Shown here: positions 37,179 through 48,320 of the stretch, piece after piece
How positions within the stretch are numbered: position 1 is the stretch's first letter
Layout: each line of letters starts with the position of its first letter
Source of the DNA: Zeugodacus cucurbitae
Lineage: Eukaryota; Arthropoda; Insecta; Diptera; Tephritidae
Assembly (NCBI RefSeq): GCF_028554725.1
Contig: NC_071671.1
Coordinates: 53,218,001-53,282,000 of the forward strand
Direction of reading: 5' to 3'
Length of the DNA stretch: 64,000 nucleotides
Notes under the pieces: model-generated
What the model saw: only the letters and a program-made list of their open reading frames with translations
Told to the model about the DNA's origin: nothing
Databases searched by the model: none
Position numbers and translations under genes: made by a program

Positions 37179-38860
37179 TTAGTTTAAGTACCGTTATTTT
37201 CAAATGTATTTAAGTATTGGGTTCAAGACTATTTTGTGCTTTGTATGTGAATTTTTCTAATAATTTTTCTAAATTTTGTATGCTTCTTATCCCACTGTAT
37301 AATTAATCATTCCCACAGCAGTCATTCGATTCTGTTTAATCAGTTTTTTTCTTCACGATTTGCTTTGTTGCATAATTTTGGGAAATCGCAAATTCTTTTT
37401 GGCGCTTGCACAATACAAAATGATATGCGATATCTGAGCAACACAGCGTAAAAGAGGCAGGAATGTGAGGAAAAATTGCACACGAAAAAAATGTTGCACA
37501 AAGCAGAAGCAGTCACTGGCTGGCAGTTCTATAACTGTAGTGATGTGTGAACACAAATCTTGAAAATGAAAAAGCATAATGAAACTGAAATAAAAACAAA
37601 ATAAAAATTGTGAGTTAAAATTAACTTCAAATTCGATAACTTCGTGCTCTGAATAAATATAAATCAACTGGTGAGTGGAGGAAATAAAATACCGCTAATG
37701 CTTCCTTGTAACCGTTTTATCTATATTATTCTACAATTTCTTTTTATTTCTCCAAAATTTACGCTTATTTGCCCTAACCTTGCTCACGGCAACGCGCACA
37801 ATTAATTTCAAGACAATTTGCTTAAAAGCATCTCTTCATTTGCACACTTACTTTCTCACACACACACACAACACACAGCCAGCAGCCGAAGAAGTGACTC
37901 ACTTCCTTTTGAGTTTGAAAAAAAGTGTCCTTCTTTGTGGAAATTTCGGCAGTCCACTCCAGTGGTGTCTATTTAGACATTTATTTTTTTTACATTTATA
38001 TTTTGATTATTGGTCTTCCTCGTCGTTTTGTTTTATTCGTCCCTGACGAAAATGGCGATTGTCCCATTGGGCAGGACAAAAAAATGATGATTTATTGCTT
38101 GGGTGTTAATTTGACGCAAACATCATGGCATCTAAATGGTACCTGCTGTAATATTTTTGAAAGCACAATTTGTGCGTATGGGTGGCAACACTATTTACTT
38201 AATTGACGAATGGTGTTGAACAACAACTACGCCACAAGAGAGTATTGGGACTGAATTTTAGTTTATATGGCCTTTGACATTAAAAATTTAAGACCTTTTT
38301 GAAATTGTCAAGCATTAGCATTAGAGAATTCAATTTTATAGCATGTGATACAGTTTATGGGAATTATTGATATACATGCATTAGACAAATACTGTAGCAT
38401 TTTCGATGAAATTATGAGGAGAATTACTCTCGCCTTGACCCAAATAATATCGAGTTACATGCGATTTTTTAATAAATGTGATGTGAGTATTTCTAGGGAT
38501 TCATTCAAAAACTTGAAAATAATAAAATATGTAGTAAAAATTCGAATCAAAATTATGAGACGTGGGCTCTCAATATTGATAATATTTTCTGGACTTGTAA
38601 ATAATGTATGATGTCTCATTATATATTTTTTCTGAGAAACTAATTAATCCAAGCAATTTTAAAAGACTGTATTGATAAAAAAGTAATTTCTCTTGTTAAA
38701 TAAATCCACAATTCTTATGATTCTTGGTGGAAGATGATAGATTTGCTTTAACATATTTTTAATTTAACACTTTTACGTATTTTATTCTCTTTTATTCTAT
38801 TCTATTATATTTTTTTATTTAATTAAATTTAATCTTACATAATCTCTTTTATTTCTGCAG
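37179..38860. other. noncoding sequence
   Basis: A CA run lies at 37857-37878. No supported exon. Confidence 0.35.
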
Positions 38861-38883
38861 CTCAAGAGATCTATGAGTTACAG
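38861..38883 (+). other. candidate 23-nt microexon
   Basis: CTCTTTTATTTCTGCAG (ending 38860) is a strong acceptor. 23 nt later comes TTACAG|GTGAGT, a perfect donor. In phase 0 it reads LKRSMSY plus two bases, and in phase 1 (two bases supplied by this exon first) QEIYELQ; the remaining frame has a stop. Phase 0 matches the end of the candidate exon at 32426-32608. No gene recognised. Confidence 0.35.
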
Positions 38884-41778
38884 GTGAGTCAAATTTATAT
38901 TTCATATTGGCTAATTATCTCAATTAGATTCAAAATACAAACTTATCAGTTAGAAAACAAACGTAGAATACTATTCAGCTTATTCCGCTGACCCTTTGAT
39001 ATACAATCTCTATCTACTTAGGTTCAACAGATCAATAAAATAGAATTTGATTTTTATAGTATGATCCGAAAGTCCTGTAGATAGATCGACGAGTTTATGG
39101 TAGTACCTATACAGAAATAAGGAATTCGCATTGGAAGGGAGAACCGTAGATTTCCGCATGAAGCTTCTGATATTCAACACTTATTCAGCTTAAGAGAATG
39201 CTTGCTGAATAAATCGCTGAATAGCAAACCGCTTGAAAGCCTGGTATGGAGTTTCAGTCTAAGTAATATATAGACAATAATCTTGTTACAAATAACATCG
39301 CTGAAAACCATTTTGAGGTTAGGACGAAGGAGATTAAATTTAGGTATCAGCTGAGCCACGAAATATAAACATCGATTTATCTTAATCTCTAAATATTTAT
39401 AAGAAATCGGTAATGAATGAAATGAAAGCAAATATATTACAAAATCTGATTTTGGAATTTCAAAAAATATCAATCAAAATATCATAGTTAAATAAATCAT
39501 TTTATTTAATTCCGACTTCTATGAAAAAATTTAATTATATCTAAAGTAACTGTATTTCTCTACGCACTCCAAGGCCACAACACTCACATTTCCTTGATTT
39601 CCAGTTCGATAAAAAAAATATTTTCTTAGCGAACACATTTTGTGAACATACCATCATCGTTGTTGATTTTACCAAAAAATATTATTCTTCAATTTGACTA
39701 CAATTGCGACGGACACACAAATACATACACTCACATTCATATACATATGTATATTTGCATCTACATATAAATATGGAGAATACTATTTGAAGTGGCAGCA
39801 AAATATTTATATAGCACAGCAATGGACGGGCATGCGAGCGCATATTAAAATAAGCTCTGGTCCACCGTAGTTGCAACTAATTTCGCTGGCAACGCCGGCT
39901 TAGCAGCGCTTCATTCATATTTTTCACGCTACGAAAATAAATACAAAGCTTATACTGCGCCAGCAATGCGTGGCGCGAGCCTTGTGCGACGCTGCGGCTC
40001 TGCAGCTGACAGTTGACCAAACACAGTCATGCCAGCAGCAGCACTGTTACACGCACTCATGCCACATGTGGCAGGGGTTCGAATTTTTTATGCTGCGAGC
40101 GTAAGCAACGGCATTATGCTGAGTAGTGGACGGGAGTTTGGCCTCTTTTTTAGCGAGTTTTTGCTTCTCTCTGAAGCAATCACTGCCCCACCGAGAGCTT
40201 TATCACAACACATTAGTGGGGAAATTATCTGCCGAGATTTCGCCGTGTTTACTTGTGTGGAAAAGCCTGCGATTTGTTGTTGCCGAAAGGTATTTGTTAA
40301 ATTGTATATTGTACTCGCATCAGCAATTCTCTCCGCCCTATCTGCAATTTGTTTGGCCATTCATTCATGACTTGGGTGTGTGTGTTCAGATTACTATTTA
40401 TGTCGCACAAATAATTGTAAATATTCATAAATCTTTTATAATTTTTATTTATATTTTCGAACATAATTTCAAAAAAATTTCGAATTTATTTTCGAAATAT
40501 TTCGAACTTATTTTCGAACTATTTTTTTCGAAATATTACAATTTTATTTTTTTTTTTTACTTTTTTCCCGATATTTCTACCCATTGTCGTAATATTATAT
40601 AAGCCAAGGCCATCGACGCCTCGCTGTGACATTGCTATACTTTTTTCTCGTCTCTTGCCGCACGCCACATTTTTCTCATTTTTTCTATGTTTGCCTTTCC
40701 TTATCCGCAGCAGTAGTAGCAGATGTTTTCCGTTTCACTGCATCATCTTCAATGCTTTGAGAAATTCGAAACGTCACCGCCGCCGCCGCCGCTGTTGCCG
40801 CGTTCACAAAGGCAAAGCAACGCGGAATGTAATAACGCTAACAAATGTGACAATAGTCTATGTTTACAAATACACAAAGCTATACGTCTGTTTGCTTGTT
40901 CCTATGTCTTCATTGAAATTTGTAATTGAAATTAATGTTGCTCATACGCCCTGGCATGCGCTGCTACAGCCAGCTACCTACTCTAATATGCTTACGATAT
41001 TAATAGCATAAAGACATATGTGCGGTTGTCGAAGCAACCACATCTGTAGACACAGTTATGAATTTATCATTTCTTTAAACTGTATGCAACAACAACAACC
41101 ACAAGAACAAATTGCAAAGGTAAAAATTATTTATGTAAAAATTAACTAGTGTGTGTGTGTTCCCTCTCTGTGACTAGCTGTCAAATTGAATTTCTTCAAA
41201 ACTTTCACATATATGTACATACATAAACGTATCATATTTGTGTGTGTTTCTGAAGTTATTAGTTTTTGTTGCTCTTTCGTTTAATACTTTCATTAATATT
41301 TCATGCCGTTTGTAATACGCTTCAAGGCTGCAAGCGACCAACTGACTTTCATTAAGCCATATTGATGTGTGGCAGTTTGTATCTTTATTATTTGTTGGAA
41401 TTTTTGTTTTATTTTGTAGTATGGTAGACCAACAGAGGAAGCTATGTTATATAGCTTTAATAAATATTTATATGCAGGTGTCAAACTCAAAGAGGGAGTT
41501 TTTAAGGATATTTGTATAAAACTGTAAATATATACTCAATTTTGAGATATATTTTCTATGTAATAGTCTAAAAAAATTGAAAATTTTGTCTTATTAAAAA
41601 TGTGTCGCTCTTTCGACAACGTTGCTATTGATTGTCATATATATTATATATGTTTTTAGACGTGGCTAGATTGATACTAAATGAAATTATTTTAACCGCG
41701 TATTTTTGATGGGAACGCCAATGTTCACTTCGATGATTCACATAACTCAATTAATCTCGAAATTTTCTTTTTTAGATT
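38884..41778. other. noncoding sequence with a GC-richer block at 39.7-41.2 kb
   Basis: The block has CAG/CCGCC triplets (40700-40800) and overlapping low-complexity ORFs on both strands. At 40440-40530 there is a TTCGAA-rich stretch. No supported coding exon. Confidence 0.35.
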
Positions 41779-41925
41779 AAACAAGTAAGTAAAGGTTAAG
41801 TTAAAGGGTGCAACCGAACATTTTATACTCTCGCTTGATATAGTTTTATTAATATAACATACAATTTGCCCATATATTTGGCATAAAGTCCAAAAGACTA
41901 ACGAAATTCATCATATACACCACGC
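41779..41925 (-). repeat. TATACTCTCGC-family repeat, 3'-end fragment
   Basis: AACAAGTAAG...GTGCAACCGAACATTTT followed by TATACTCTCGC is the inverted 3' end of the family. It continues into diverged ACAATTTGCCCATATAT and TAAAGTCC words and breaks off at 41925. Confidence 0.7.
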
Positions 41926-42008
41926 GTCATCAGGATAGCGCCCCTCCAAGCATGGTTGATTAATACCAAATATTTTCCATAGTATTGGGGTTAGGGCTAC
42001 AAAACATA

Positions 42009-43239
42009 CTTGAAACAATTTGCCTCAAAATAAGCTATAAAGGGACACAATATGATTCCTTATCAAATTTTAATGAATTAAAAACCAAAACAGTACACAA
42101 ATTTGAAAACGAAAATTGCGTCATCAAGATAGCGCCCTGTGGAGGAAAAATGCAAAATCGAAACGGTTCATGAATATGGAATGTTTTTGAATAAAATTGC
42201 GGAAAAAGTGGGAAAGCATCGAAATAAAGACACTTATGAAAAGAACTTCAAATGTGGCAATAATCGTCGATTTACGGAAGCAGGCGGGTGGTGTTTAAAT
42301 AATATTAAAGCGATCATATCAACTACCAAAAAGGTGGTTAAAGAAGCTGAACGTTTAATAAGGCAGAAACTAAAGAAAAATCCGCCACTTAATAAGTTTC
42401 GAAAAGAAATACGCCTAATTACTGATCGAACACGTTAAACCTTTTAAGTAGTAGCATTATCTCATATTTTCAGATGAGAATACATGTATTTATGAAAGCT
42501 CAAATGAGAAAAGTTTTTTTTCCAAGACGCGCGCCATGGATGGGGTCCCATTAGGGTCGCAAATACACTCAGGTCAAAGGTGTTACGGTGTAGCACCATA
42601 TCATGTTATGATAACAGCGAATTGCAATTCTTAACGCCAAATAAGAATGCAAATAAATATAGCCGAATTCGAAAAAGTGGATTTCTCGTTTTAAAAAATA
42701 TATATGATATGATATTCACGACACAAGAATGTGCAAATTCAGCTTGTCCGGTCTGAAAAAAAATGGATACAAAGCCAAAATGTCGTTGTAGTGAAGTGGC
42801 CGCCATACTCCCTAGACCTGAATATTATAGATAACGTCTGGGTATGGTTGGTTATATAGGTGTATGAGAGTGGTAAGCAATATACCACCAAAACGGAACT
42901 TGTCGACGACATAAGAATTGTTTGGTCAACTATTACACTAGATTTTATTAAAAAACTATAGAGTTCTCTCACCAATAAGATTTATGAAGTTTTTATTAAC
43001 ATTATTAAATGTGACACCGCCCATTACTAATTTAAGTAAAAAAAATATTATAATTATAAACGAAATATTAAATATGAAATAAACGGAAAAAATTAAGTTA
43101 GCGTAGAGGGCGCTATCCTGTTGGCGCAATTTTCGTTTGCAAATTTTTGTACTTTTTGGTTTTTAATTCATTAAAATTTTATAAATAATCGTATTGAGAC
43201 CCATTAATGGCTTATTTTGAGGCAAATTGCAATTACAAG
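42009..43239 (+). mobile_element. Tc1-like transposon with long inverted repeats, decayed
   Basis: About 120-bp terminal inverted repeats. The left (42009-42133) and the inverse of the right (43117-43239) share ATTTGCCTCAAAATAAGC, TTTTAATGAATTAAAAACC, GAAAATTGCG and GGATAGCGCCCT-type words. A decayed transposase lies between. Target duplication is unclear. Confidence 0.75.
42139..43020 (+). pseudogene. Tc1-like transposase, broken
   Basis: The first 100 codons are open: EEKCKIETVHEYG and LNKIAEKVGKHRN are a Tc1-type helix-turn-helix, then FKCGNNRRFTEAGG. The frame then breaks several times. Later pieces are VVVVKWPPYSLDLNIIDNVW (normally WPA.SPDLNPIEN.W, here Glu replaced by Asp), GKQYTTKTELVDDIR and LTNKIYEVFINII near the end. 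The central catalytic Asp region is largely deleted. Confidence 0.75.
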
Positions 43240-43854
43240 TTCATTAAGTGCGAGGTTTAAAGGGATGCCGAAAATGACCAGAAAACTTGTGTACTATGTG
43301 ATGATGAATACAAGTTGATGTTTAATTTGCTTTCAATAATTATGTAAATACATCACAACATTTCTTTGCGAAATGGTTTTTTGGATAATCCTGTTGGGGT
43401 GTTGGGCGTTGGCTGGATAGAAACCAAGTATATTTCTGTTACATAGAAATACTACCGACTATCAAGATATCGGATTTGCCATGACCCTTGTTAGCTCATT
43501 TGAGCCTTGTGTCAGCTCATTTGGAAGCAAATTTCTGTTTAGGCAGGCAATTTTGAAATAAAGACTAAGATATATAAACTATCTTCGATTAGCTAAACTT
43601 TAGAGAGTTACGAATCAAACAATCTATGTTTTTACGGTCTAAATCTGTAAAACAAGACTAGGAAATATTGAATAATGTATTTGTACTACTTATAAGAGAG
43701 CAGTGGCTAAAGATTGCGAGCCTAGTAATGGCGAATCGATGACACACTTCATGAGTTTCTTTTTCATTATAGTTAATATATTAAGCAATAATTAATTAAT
43801 AGCAGGAAGCCTTAACAAACAAGGGAGCCAAAAATAAACATAAGTTTTATATAA
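43240..43854. other. noncoding spacer
   Basis: No gene or repeat recognised. Confidence 0.35.
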
Positions 43855-44196
43855 AACAAGTAATGAAGGGCTAAGTTCGGGTGTAACCGAACACTTTATA
43901 CTCTCGCAATTTATTTATTTAACTTTATTTATATTATATAATACACAATTTGACCCACATATGCGTCATATATATTGTATAAAGTCAATGAAAGTAGGAA
44001 ACCCTAATATTAGAAGCACCGAGGTCCTCATCTTCGATATATGTTATCGATTATTTATGACACTTCATGTGTTTTCGGTTTTCGCCATTTTGTGGGCGTG
44101 GCAGTGGTCCGATTTTGCCCATTTTCGAAAGCAAAGCCGTTATGTGAACAAAACTATAATACTCTCTTAGCAACTTTTGTTGCGAGAGTATAAAAA
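43855..44196 (-). repeat. TATACTCTCGC-family repeat, internally deleted (about 340 bp)
   Basis: Both ends are present: ACAAGTAATGAAGGGCTAAG then TTCGG/CCGAA and TATACTCTCGC on one side, GTTGCGAGAGTATAAAAA on the other. The middle jumps from the CGATATATG segment near the 3' end to the GTTTTCGCCATTTTGTGGGC segment near the 5' end. It has become a MITE-sized derivative of the 1.2-kb element. Confidence 0.8.
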
Positions 44197-44197
44197 T

Positions 44198-45358
44198 AAA
44201 GATACTGGGACCAATATGGCAATATCTATGAGTTAAGATGACATATAATTCAAAATTTACTTGAAATGTGAATACAATGGGCTAAGCTAGATTCTCCAGA
44301 AAGTATATAACGATTTTTAAATACATGACAGACTCATAGCTTTGTCGAAAAGACTGTTTCTCGAATAGTAATGTGGAGGGGAGATTGTTTTGTAATAGGG
44401 TAATCGAGTGCTTGTCAGACATAGAACTATATGAGCATTACTTAAACAAAGTCGCTAAATCGGCTATAGTCTGCAGAGATTTTAAGCTCTCAAAACAAAA
44501 AACCAAGGTACGCTAAGAAAATGTAATCTATTGAGCTCCGATTTGGTCATGATATTTAAATACGAAATATAGCTTAGAAAAAATGCTAAAATTTGATATT
44601 TTATTGGAATTTAGAAGACTTTAGTTTGATATAACATATTAAATTGCCTACTATATATCACATGACTTAGAGTAGGACTATAGATTTCCAAACTTTCTAC
44701 CAAAGACGCGCAAACAGGGTGAGCATCTGTTATACAAATTGCAATTATTTGAATTCAATAATATGTGAGAGAAACCTTTTCCCTTAATAAAAAGGGATGT
44801 ATTCTTTCATACATATTCGGTTAATATACCATACATTGTGGATATGATTTCTTATTTATACATAAGAATATATAATATCAACTCAATATGTGAGTGTCTG
44901 TGACATTTTTAATTTCACTGCTGCATTTCGAAAAAAAATGATGATGAAAGTACAAACTCTACTGGCTTATGGACACAACAACAACAACTCACCCCATTAC
45001 TCCACTATCCTCCCCACCCACTCAAGCGTACAAGAGTCCAACAATAACTCGGCGACAGCTATGCGATAGCGGAAACCAAGCAGCTACCGAACAATCAGCA
45101 AACCAACCAACCAACTGCCGGCGGGCCAAAGTGAGCAGCCATCAGCTATCAGCTCGCAGCTGTCAGTTGCTGTGGGGGAGATTAAAATGTCATACTCGCG
45201 CGCTTTCACAGACTGCTTGCTTGCTCGGCTGCGCTGCGCCACTTGTGGCTTTCAGTTATTTCGGTTGGCTTTCAACTGGTGCTCAGGTTGTTCTTGTTAT
45301 TACTGTTGTTGTTGCTACTGTTTATGTTGTTTTGTTTGTTTTTGTGTGTTTTCTACTA
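44198..45358. other. noncoding spacer with GC-richer block at 44.97-45.35 kb
   Basis: The block has CAACAACAA and AACCAACCAACC words and a 137-codon open frame of low-complexity composition; I do not call a gene. The rosa-like element is inserted at its right edge. Confidence 0.35.
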
Positions 45359-46302
45359 AAGGGTGATTTTTTAAGAGCTTGATAACTTTAAAAAAAAAAA
45401 AACGCATAAAATTTGCAAAATCTCATCGGTTCTTTATTTGAAACGTTAGATTGGTTCATGACATTTACTTTTTGAAGATAATTTCATTTAAATGTTGACC
45501 GCGGCTGCGTCTTAGGTGGTCCATTCGGAAAGTCCAATTTTGGGCAACTTTTTCGAGCATTTCGGCCGGAATAGCCCGAATTTCTTCGGAAATGTTGTCT
45601 TCCAAAGCTGGAATAGTTGCTGGCTTATTTCTGTAGACTTTAGACTTGACGTAGCCCCACAAAAAATAGTCTAAAGGCGTTAAATCGCATGATCTTGGTG
45701 GCCAACTTACGGGTCCATTTCTTGAGATGAATTGTTCTCCGAAGTTTTCCCTCAAAATGGCCATAGAATCGCGAGCTGTGTGGCATGTAGCGCCATCTTG
45801 TTGAAACCACATGTCAACCAAGTTCAGTTCTTCCATTTTTGGCAACAAAAAGTTTGTTAGCATCGAACGATAGCGATCGCCATTCACCGTAACGTTGCGT
45901 CCAACAGCATCTTTGAAAAAATACGGTCCAATGATTCCACCAGCGTACAAACCACACCAAACAGTGCATTTTTCGGGATGCATGGGCAGTTCTTGAACGG
46001 CTTCTGGTTGCTCTTCACCCCAAATGCGGCAATTTTGCTTATTTACGTAGCCATTCAACCAGAAATGAGCCTCATCGCTGAACAAAATTTGTCGATAAAA
46101 AAGCGGATTTTCACATTTCGAACCGAACACTGATTTTGGTAATAAAATTCAATGATTTGCAAGCGTTGCTCGTTAGTAAGTCTATTCATGATGAAATGTC
46201 AAAGCATACTGAGCATCTTTCTCTTTGACACCATGTCTGAAATCCCACGTGATCTGTCAAATACTAATGCATGAAAATCCTAACCTCAAAAAAATCACCC
46301 GT
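45359..46302 (-). mobile_element. rosa-like DD41D Tc1/mariner deletion derivative, copy 2 (944 bp)
   Basis: Inverted copy of 20934-21877 with the same ends and TA duplications (45357-45358, 46303-46304). Differences seen are in the junction A-run and in a T/A run near one end. Confidence 0.9.
45465..46189 (-). pseudogene. internally deleted DD41D transposase, copy 2
   Basis: The native ATG at 46189 and the first 26 codons match copy 1. The same deletion then joins them, out of frame, to NPLFYRQILFSDEAH and the complete catalytic part ending LNEIIFKK. From FSDEAH to the C-terminus the protein is identical to copy 1 over about 205 residues. The catalytic frame has no ATG of its own at its start, so it is not expected to be translated as an active enzyme. 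Confidence 0.9.
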
Positions 46303-46304
46303 TA

Positions 46305-47342
46305 CGTTTGCATTTACAGCTATCCAAGCGCAGGGTTGCCATATTTTTCTTTCATTACTTGTTGCCAGTCGCTTTGTGTTAGTAATTTCACTTTTTTTTT
46401 GGAGTTGTTGTTATTTTTATTGTTTTTTACTGTTTTTTTTTTGTTGCTGTTATTGTTGTTGTTTTTTACTTAGCGTTCACTTTTGGTTTTTGCGTATTTT
46501 TCTTTGGAATTATATGCGGCTGCTGTTTGACGCTGCCTCTAGGCTTTCTTATATATTTATGTACACATACACATATATATATATATATAAGTATATTTAT
46601 TTATTATATATATACTTGCTATAATTGCTCGCCTTTGTTTTTGTTATTGTTTTTGTATACTTGTGTCATTTTCGAAAAAATGCCTCCAGCGCAACGCGTC
46701 CTTCCTGCTTTCTCCCTTATATTTTGTTGTTGTTTATTTTTTGTTATTTTCTCACCAAATGGCAACCAAAAGGAAAATTAATTTAATACAAAGCGCAAGC
46801 AACAAGCGAAAAATTCTGCATGAAGAGAAGGAAATGAAATAAAAATGCCTTGGAATTTTTCTGTGGCGGGAGAATTTCTGTGGAAATTCGACAATATAAT
46901 TGAAACTAAAGCTAGTTGATTAACACTAAATTAATTTGTGTTGCGTAAAATGCTCGTAAATTAATTTCCATATCAACACGGGGTGGTTTTTTGTGTCAGT
47001 ACGTAAACACATGATAAGCAATTGCATTTTTTATCTAAAATATTTAATGTTTTATTTGTGCTTCTTTAATTATACTAAATATAAAAATACTAAAACTTAA
47101 CATTAATCACGTATCTGTCAATGAAAGCTACATAAAGCTCTTTTGCCTGTGCTTGTCATTATATTCTCCAGCATTATGGCTGGTATAAACTGAACTCTCA
47201 ACTCTCAACTCTCGATAAGAGTCACAGAATATTTAAATCAATCTTACAAAACGAAGGCAAGGCGAATTAATACTGAGGATATGAGTGACCAGTCGCTGTC
47301 ATCACCACTTGACGATCAACTCATGGTTATGAAATAGTTTTG
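46305..47342. other. T-rich noncoding sequence
   Basis: TTGTTG runs and an AT microsatellite at 46572-46615. A CTCTCAACT tandem lies at 47190-47210. No gene. Confidence 0.4.
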
Positions 47343-47710
47343 TAGCCTTTTTTACACAGGAGCTAATTGATCAATTAACCGACCTCTGCTCGATTAAAAC
47401 GCCTATTAAGAATGATTTACCATACAAAATAAAAATCTACAATAACTTTTCATTGAATTGAAAAAGAAATGCAACTCTGCGACAAAGATTTACAATATTC
47501 GTTCTTTTTTTTTTTAATGAAAAAAACTACTGTAGATGCCGCTGCTAAAAAATATCAATCAGCTGTTGAAACTTACTAACTTCTTATGAACAGCAAAAAA
47601 AATTTATAACAGCTGATCGGTTATCGAGTAGCCGGCAGTGTAAAAGCCAAGAAAGTGTTTCTCAATAAAAATTGTAATTGATCAATGAATTTGACTGTCC
47701 AAAAACGCTA
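47343..47710. mobile_element. MITE family C copy 2 (368 bp)
   Basis: Ends TAGCCTTTTTTACACAGGAG and (inward) TAGCGTTTTTGGACAGTC, each followed by sequence containing ATTGATCAATTA or a close match. The body includes CTCTGCTCGATTAAAACG, shared in inverse with 37060-37178, plus about 250 bp absent there, including CAGCTGATCGGTTATCGAG. Confidence 0.6.
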
Positions 47711-47788
47711 ATAGGTTTTCTGTTCCTCAAATTAAAATTTATTTTCAGAGGCTAAAAACAAGGGTATTTGTAAATTTGTGTTTTTATG

Positions 47789-48320
47789 TATACAATCTTA
47801 TATTTCGTTTAAACAATATCGTATCAAAGATACATATTCAAACAGTATTTTGTGTAATTTTTATTTACAAATTCCAAAAACTCTCCCATTGGCACCTCAT
47901 TTTCCATGACGTGTTCAAAAAAAGGTCTTGCGGTGAATATCATAACTCATGATTGTTCATCTAAAACCAATAAACCAGAAAATTTCCAATAGTAATTGGA
48001 TAAATCTATTTAATGAACGAAGGAAAAAAGATGATATTGAAATTTGAATTGTTGACTGAATTTTAATCAAAATCCACGCTTTTTTGGTCCAATATTCGCC
48101 AATATATTGGCTCTAAAAAATAGTTATAATAACAATATAAAAACTCCTTCGTTCAATATCCAGATAATGTTATTCTAAATATGTGTGTAACACCTTAACA
48201 AAATAAACGTGTCTAAAGTTTTATTTTCAAATTGCCGTGGCCTAATGGGTGGAACTTCTAAAGGGTATATCTCTTAGAATATTACTGGGATTAATTTGCA
48301 CTATTTAATAAGACAATCAT
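47789..48320 (+). repeat. dispersed repeat family B, copy 2
   Basis: Same order of conserved words as 8932-9340, with about 120-150 bp extra in the middle. Confidence 0.65.

Noticed and set aside
40126..40602. 158-codon ORF ending in Phe/Ile-rich sequence
   Set aside because: The second half is translated AT-rich TTCGAA/TTTT repeat; overlapping ORFs on the other strand are equally open.
44969..45382. 137-codon ORF in the GC-richer block
   Set aside because: It runs into the inverted repeat of the rosa-like element; Thr/Pro/Gln-rich then hydrophobic low complexity; no splice or homology support.
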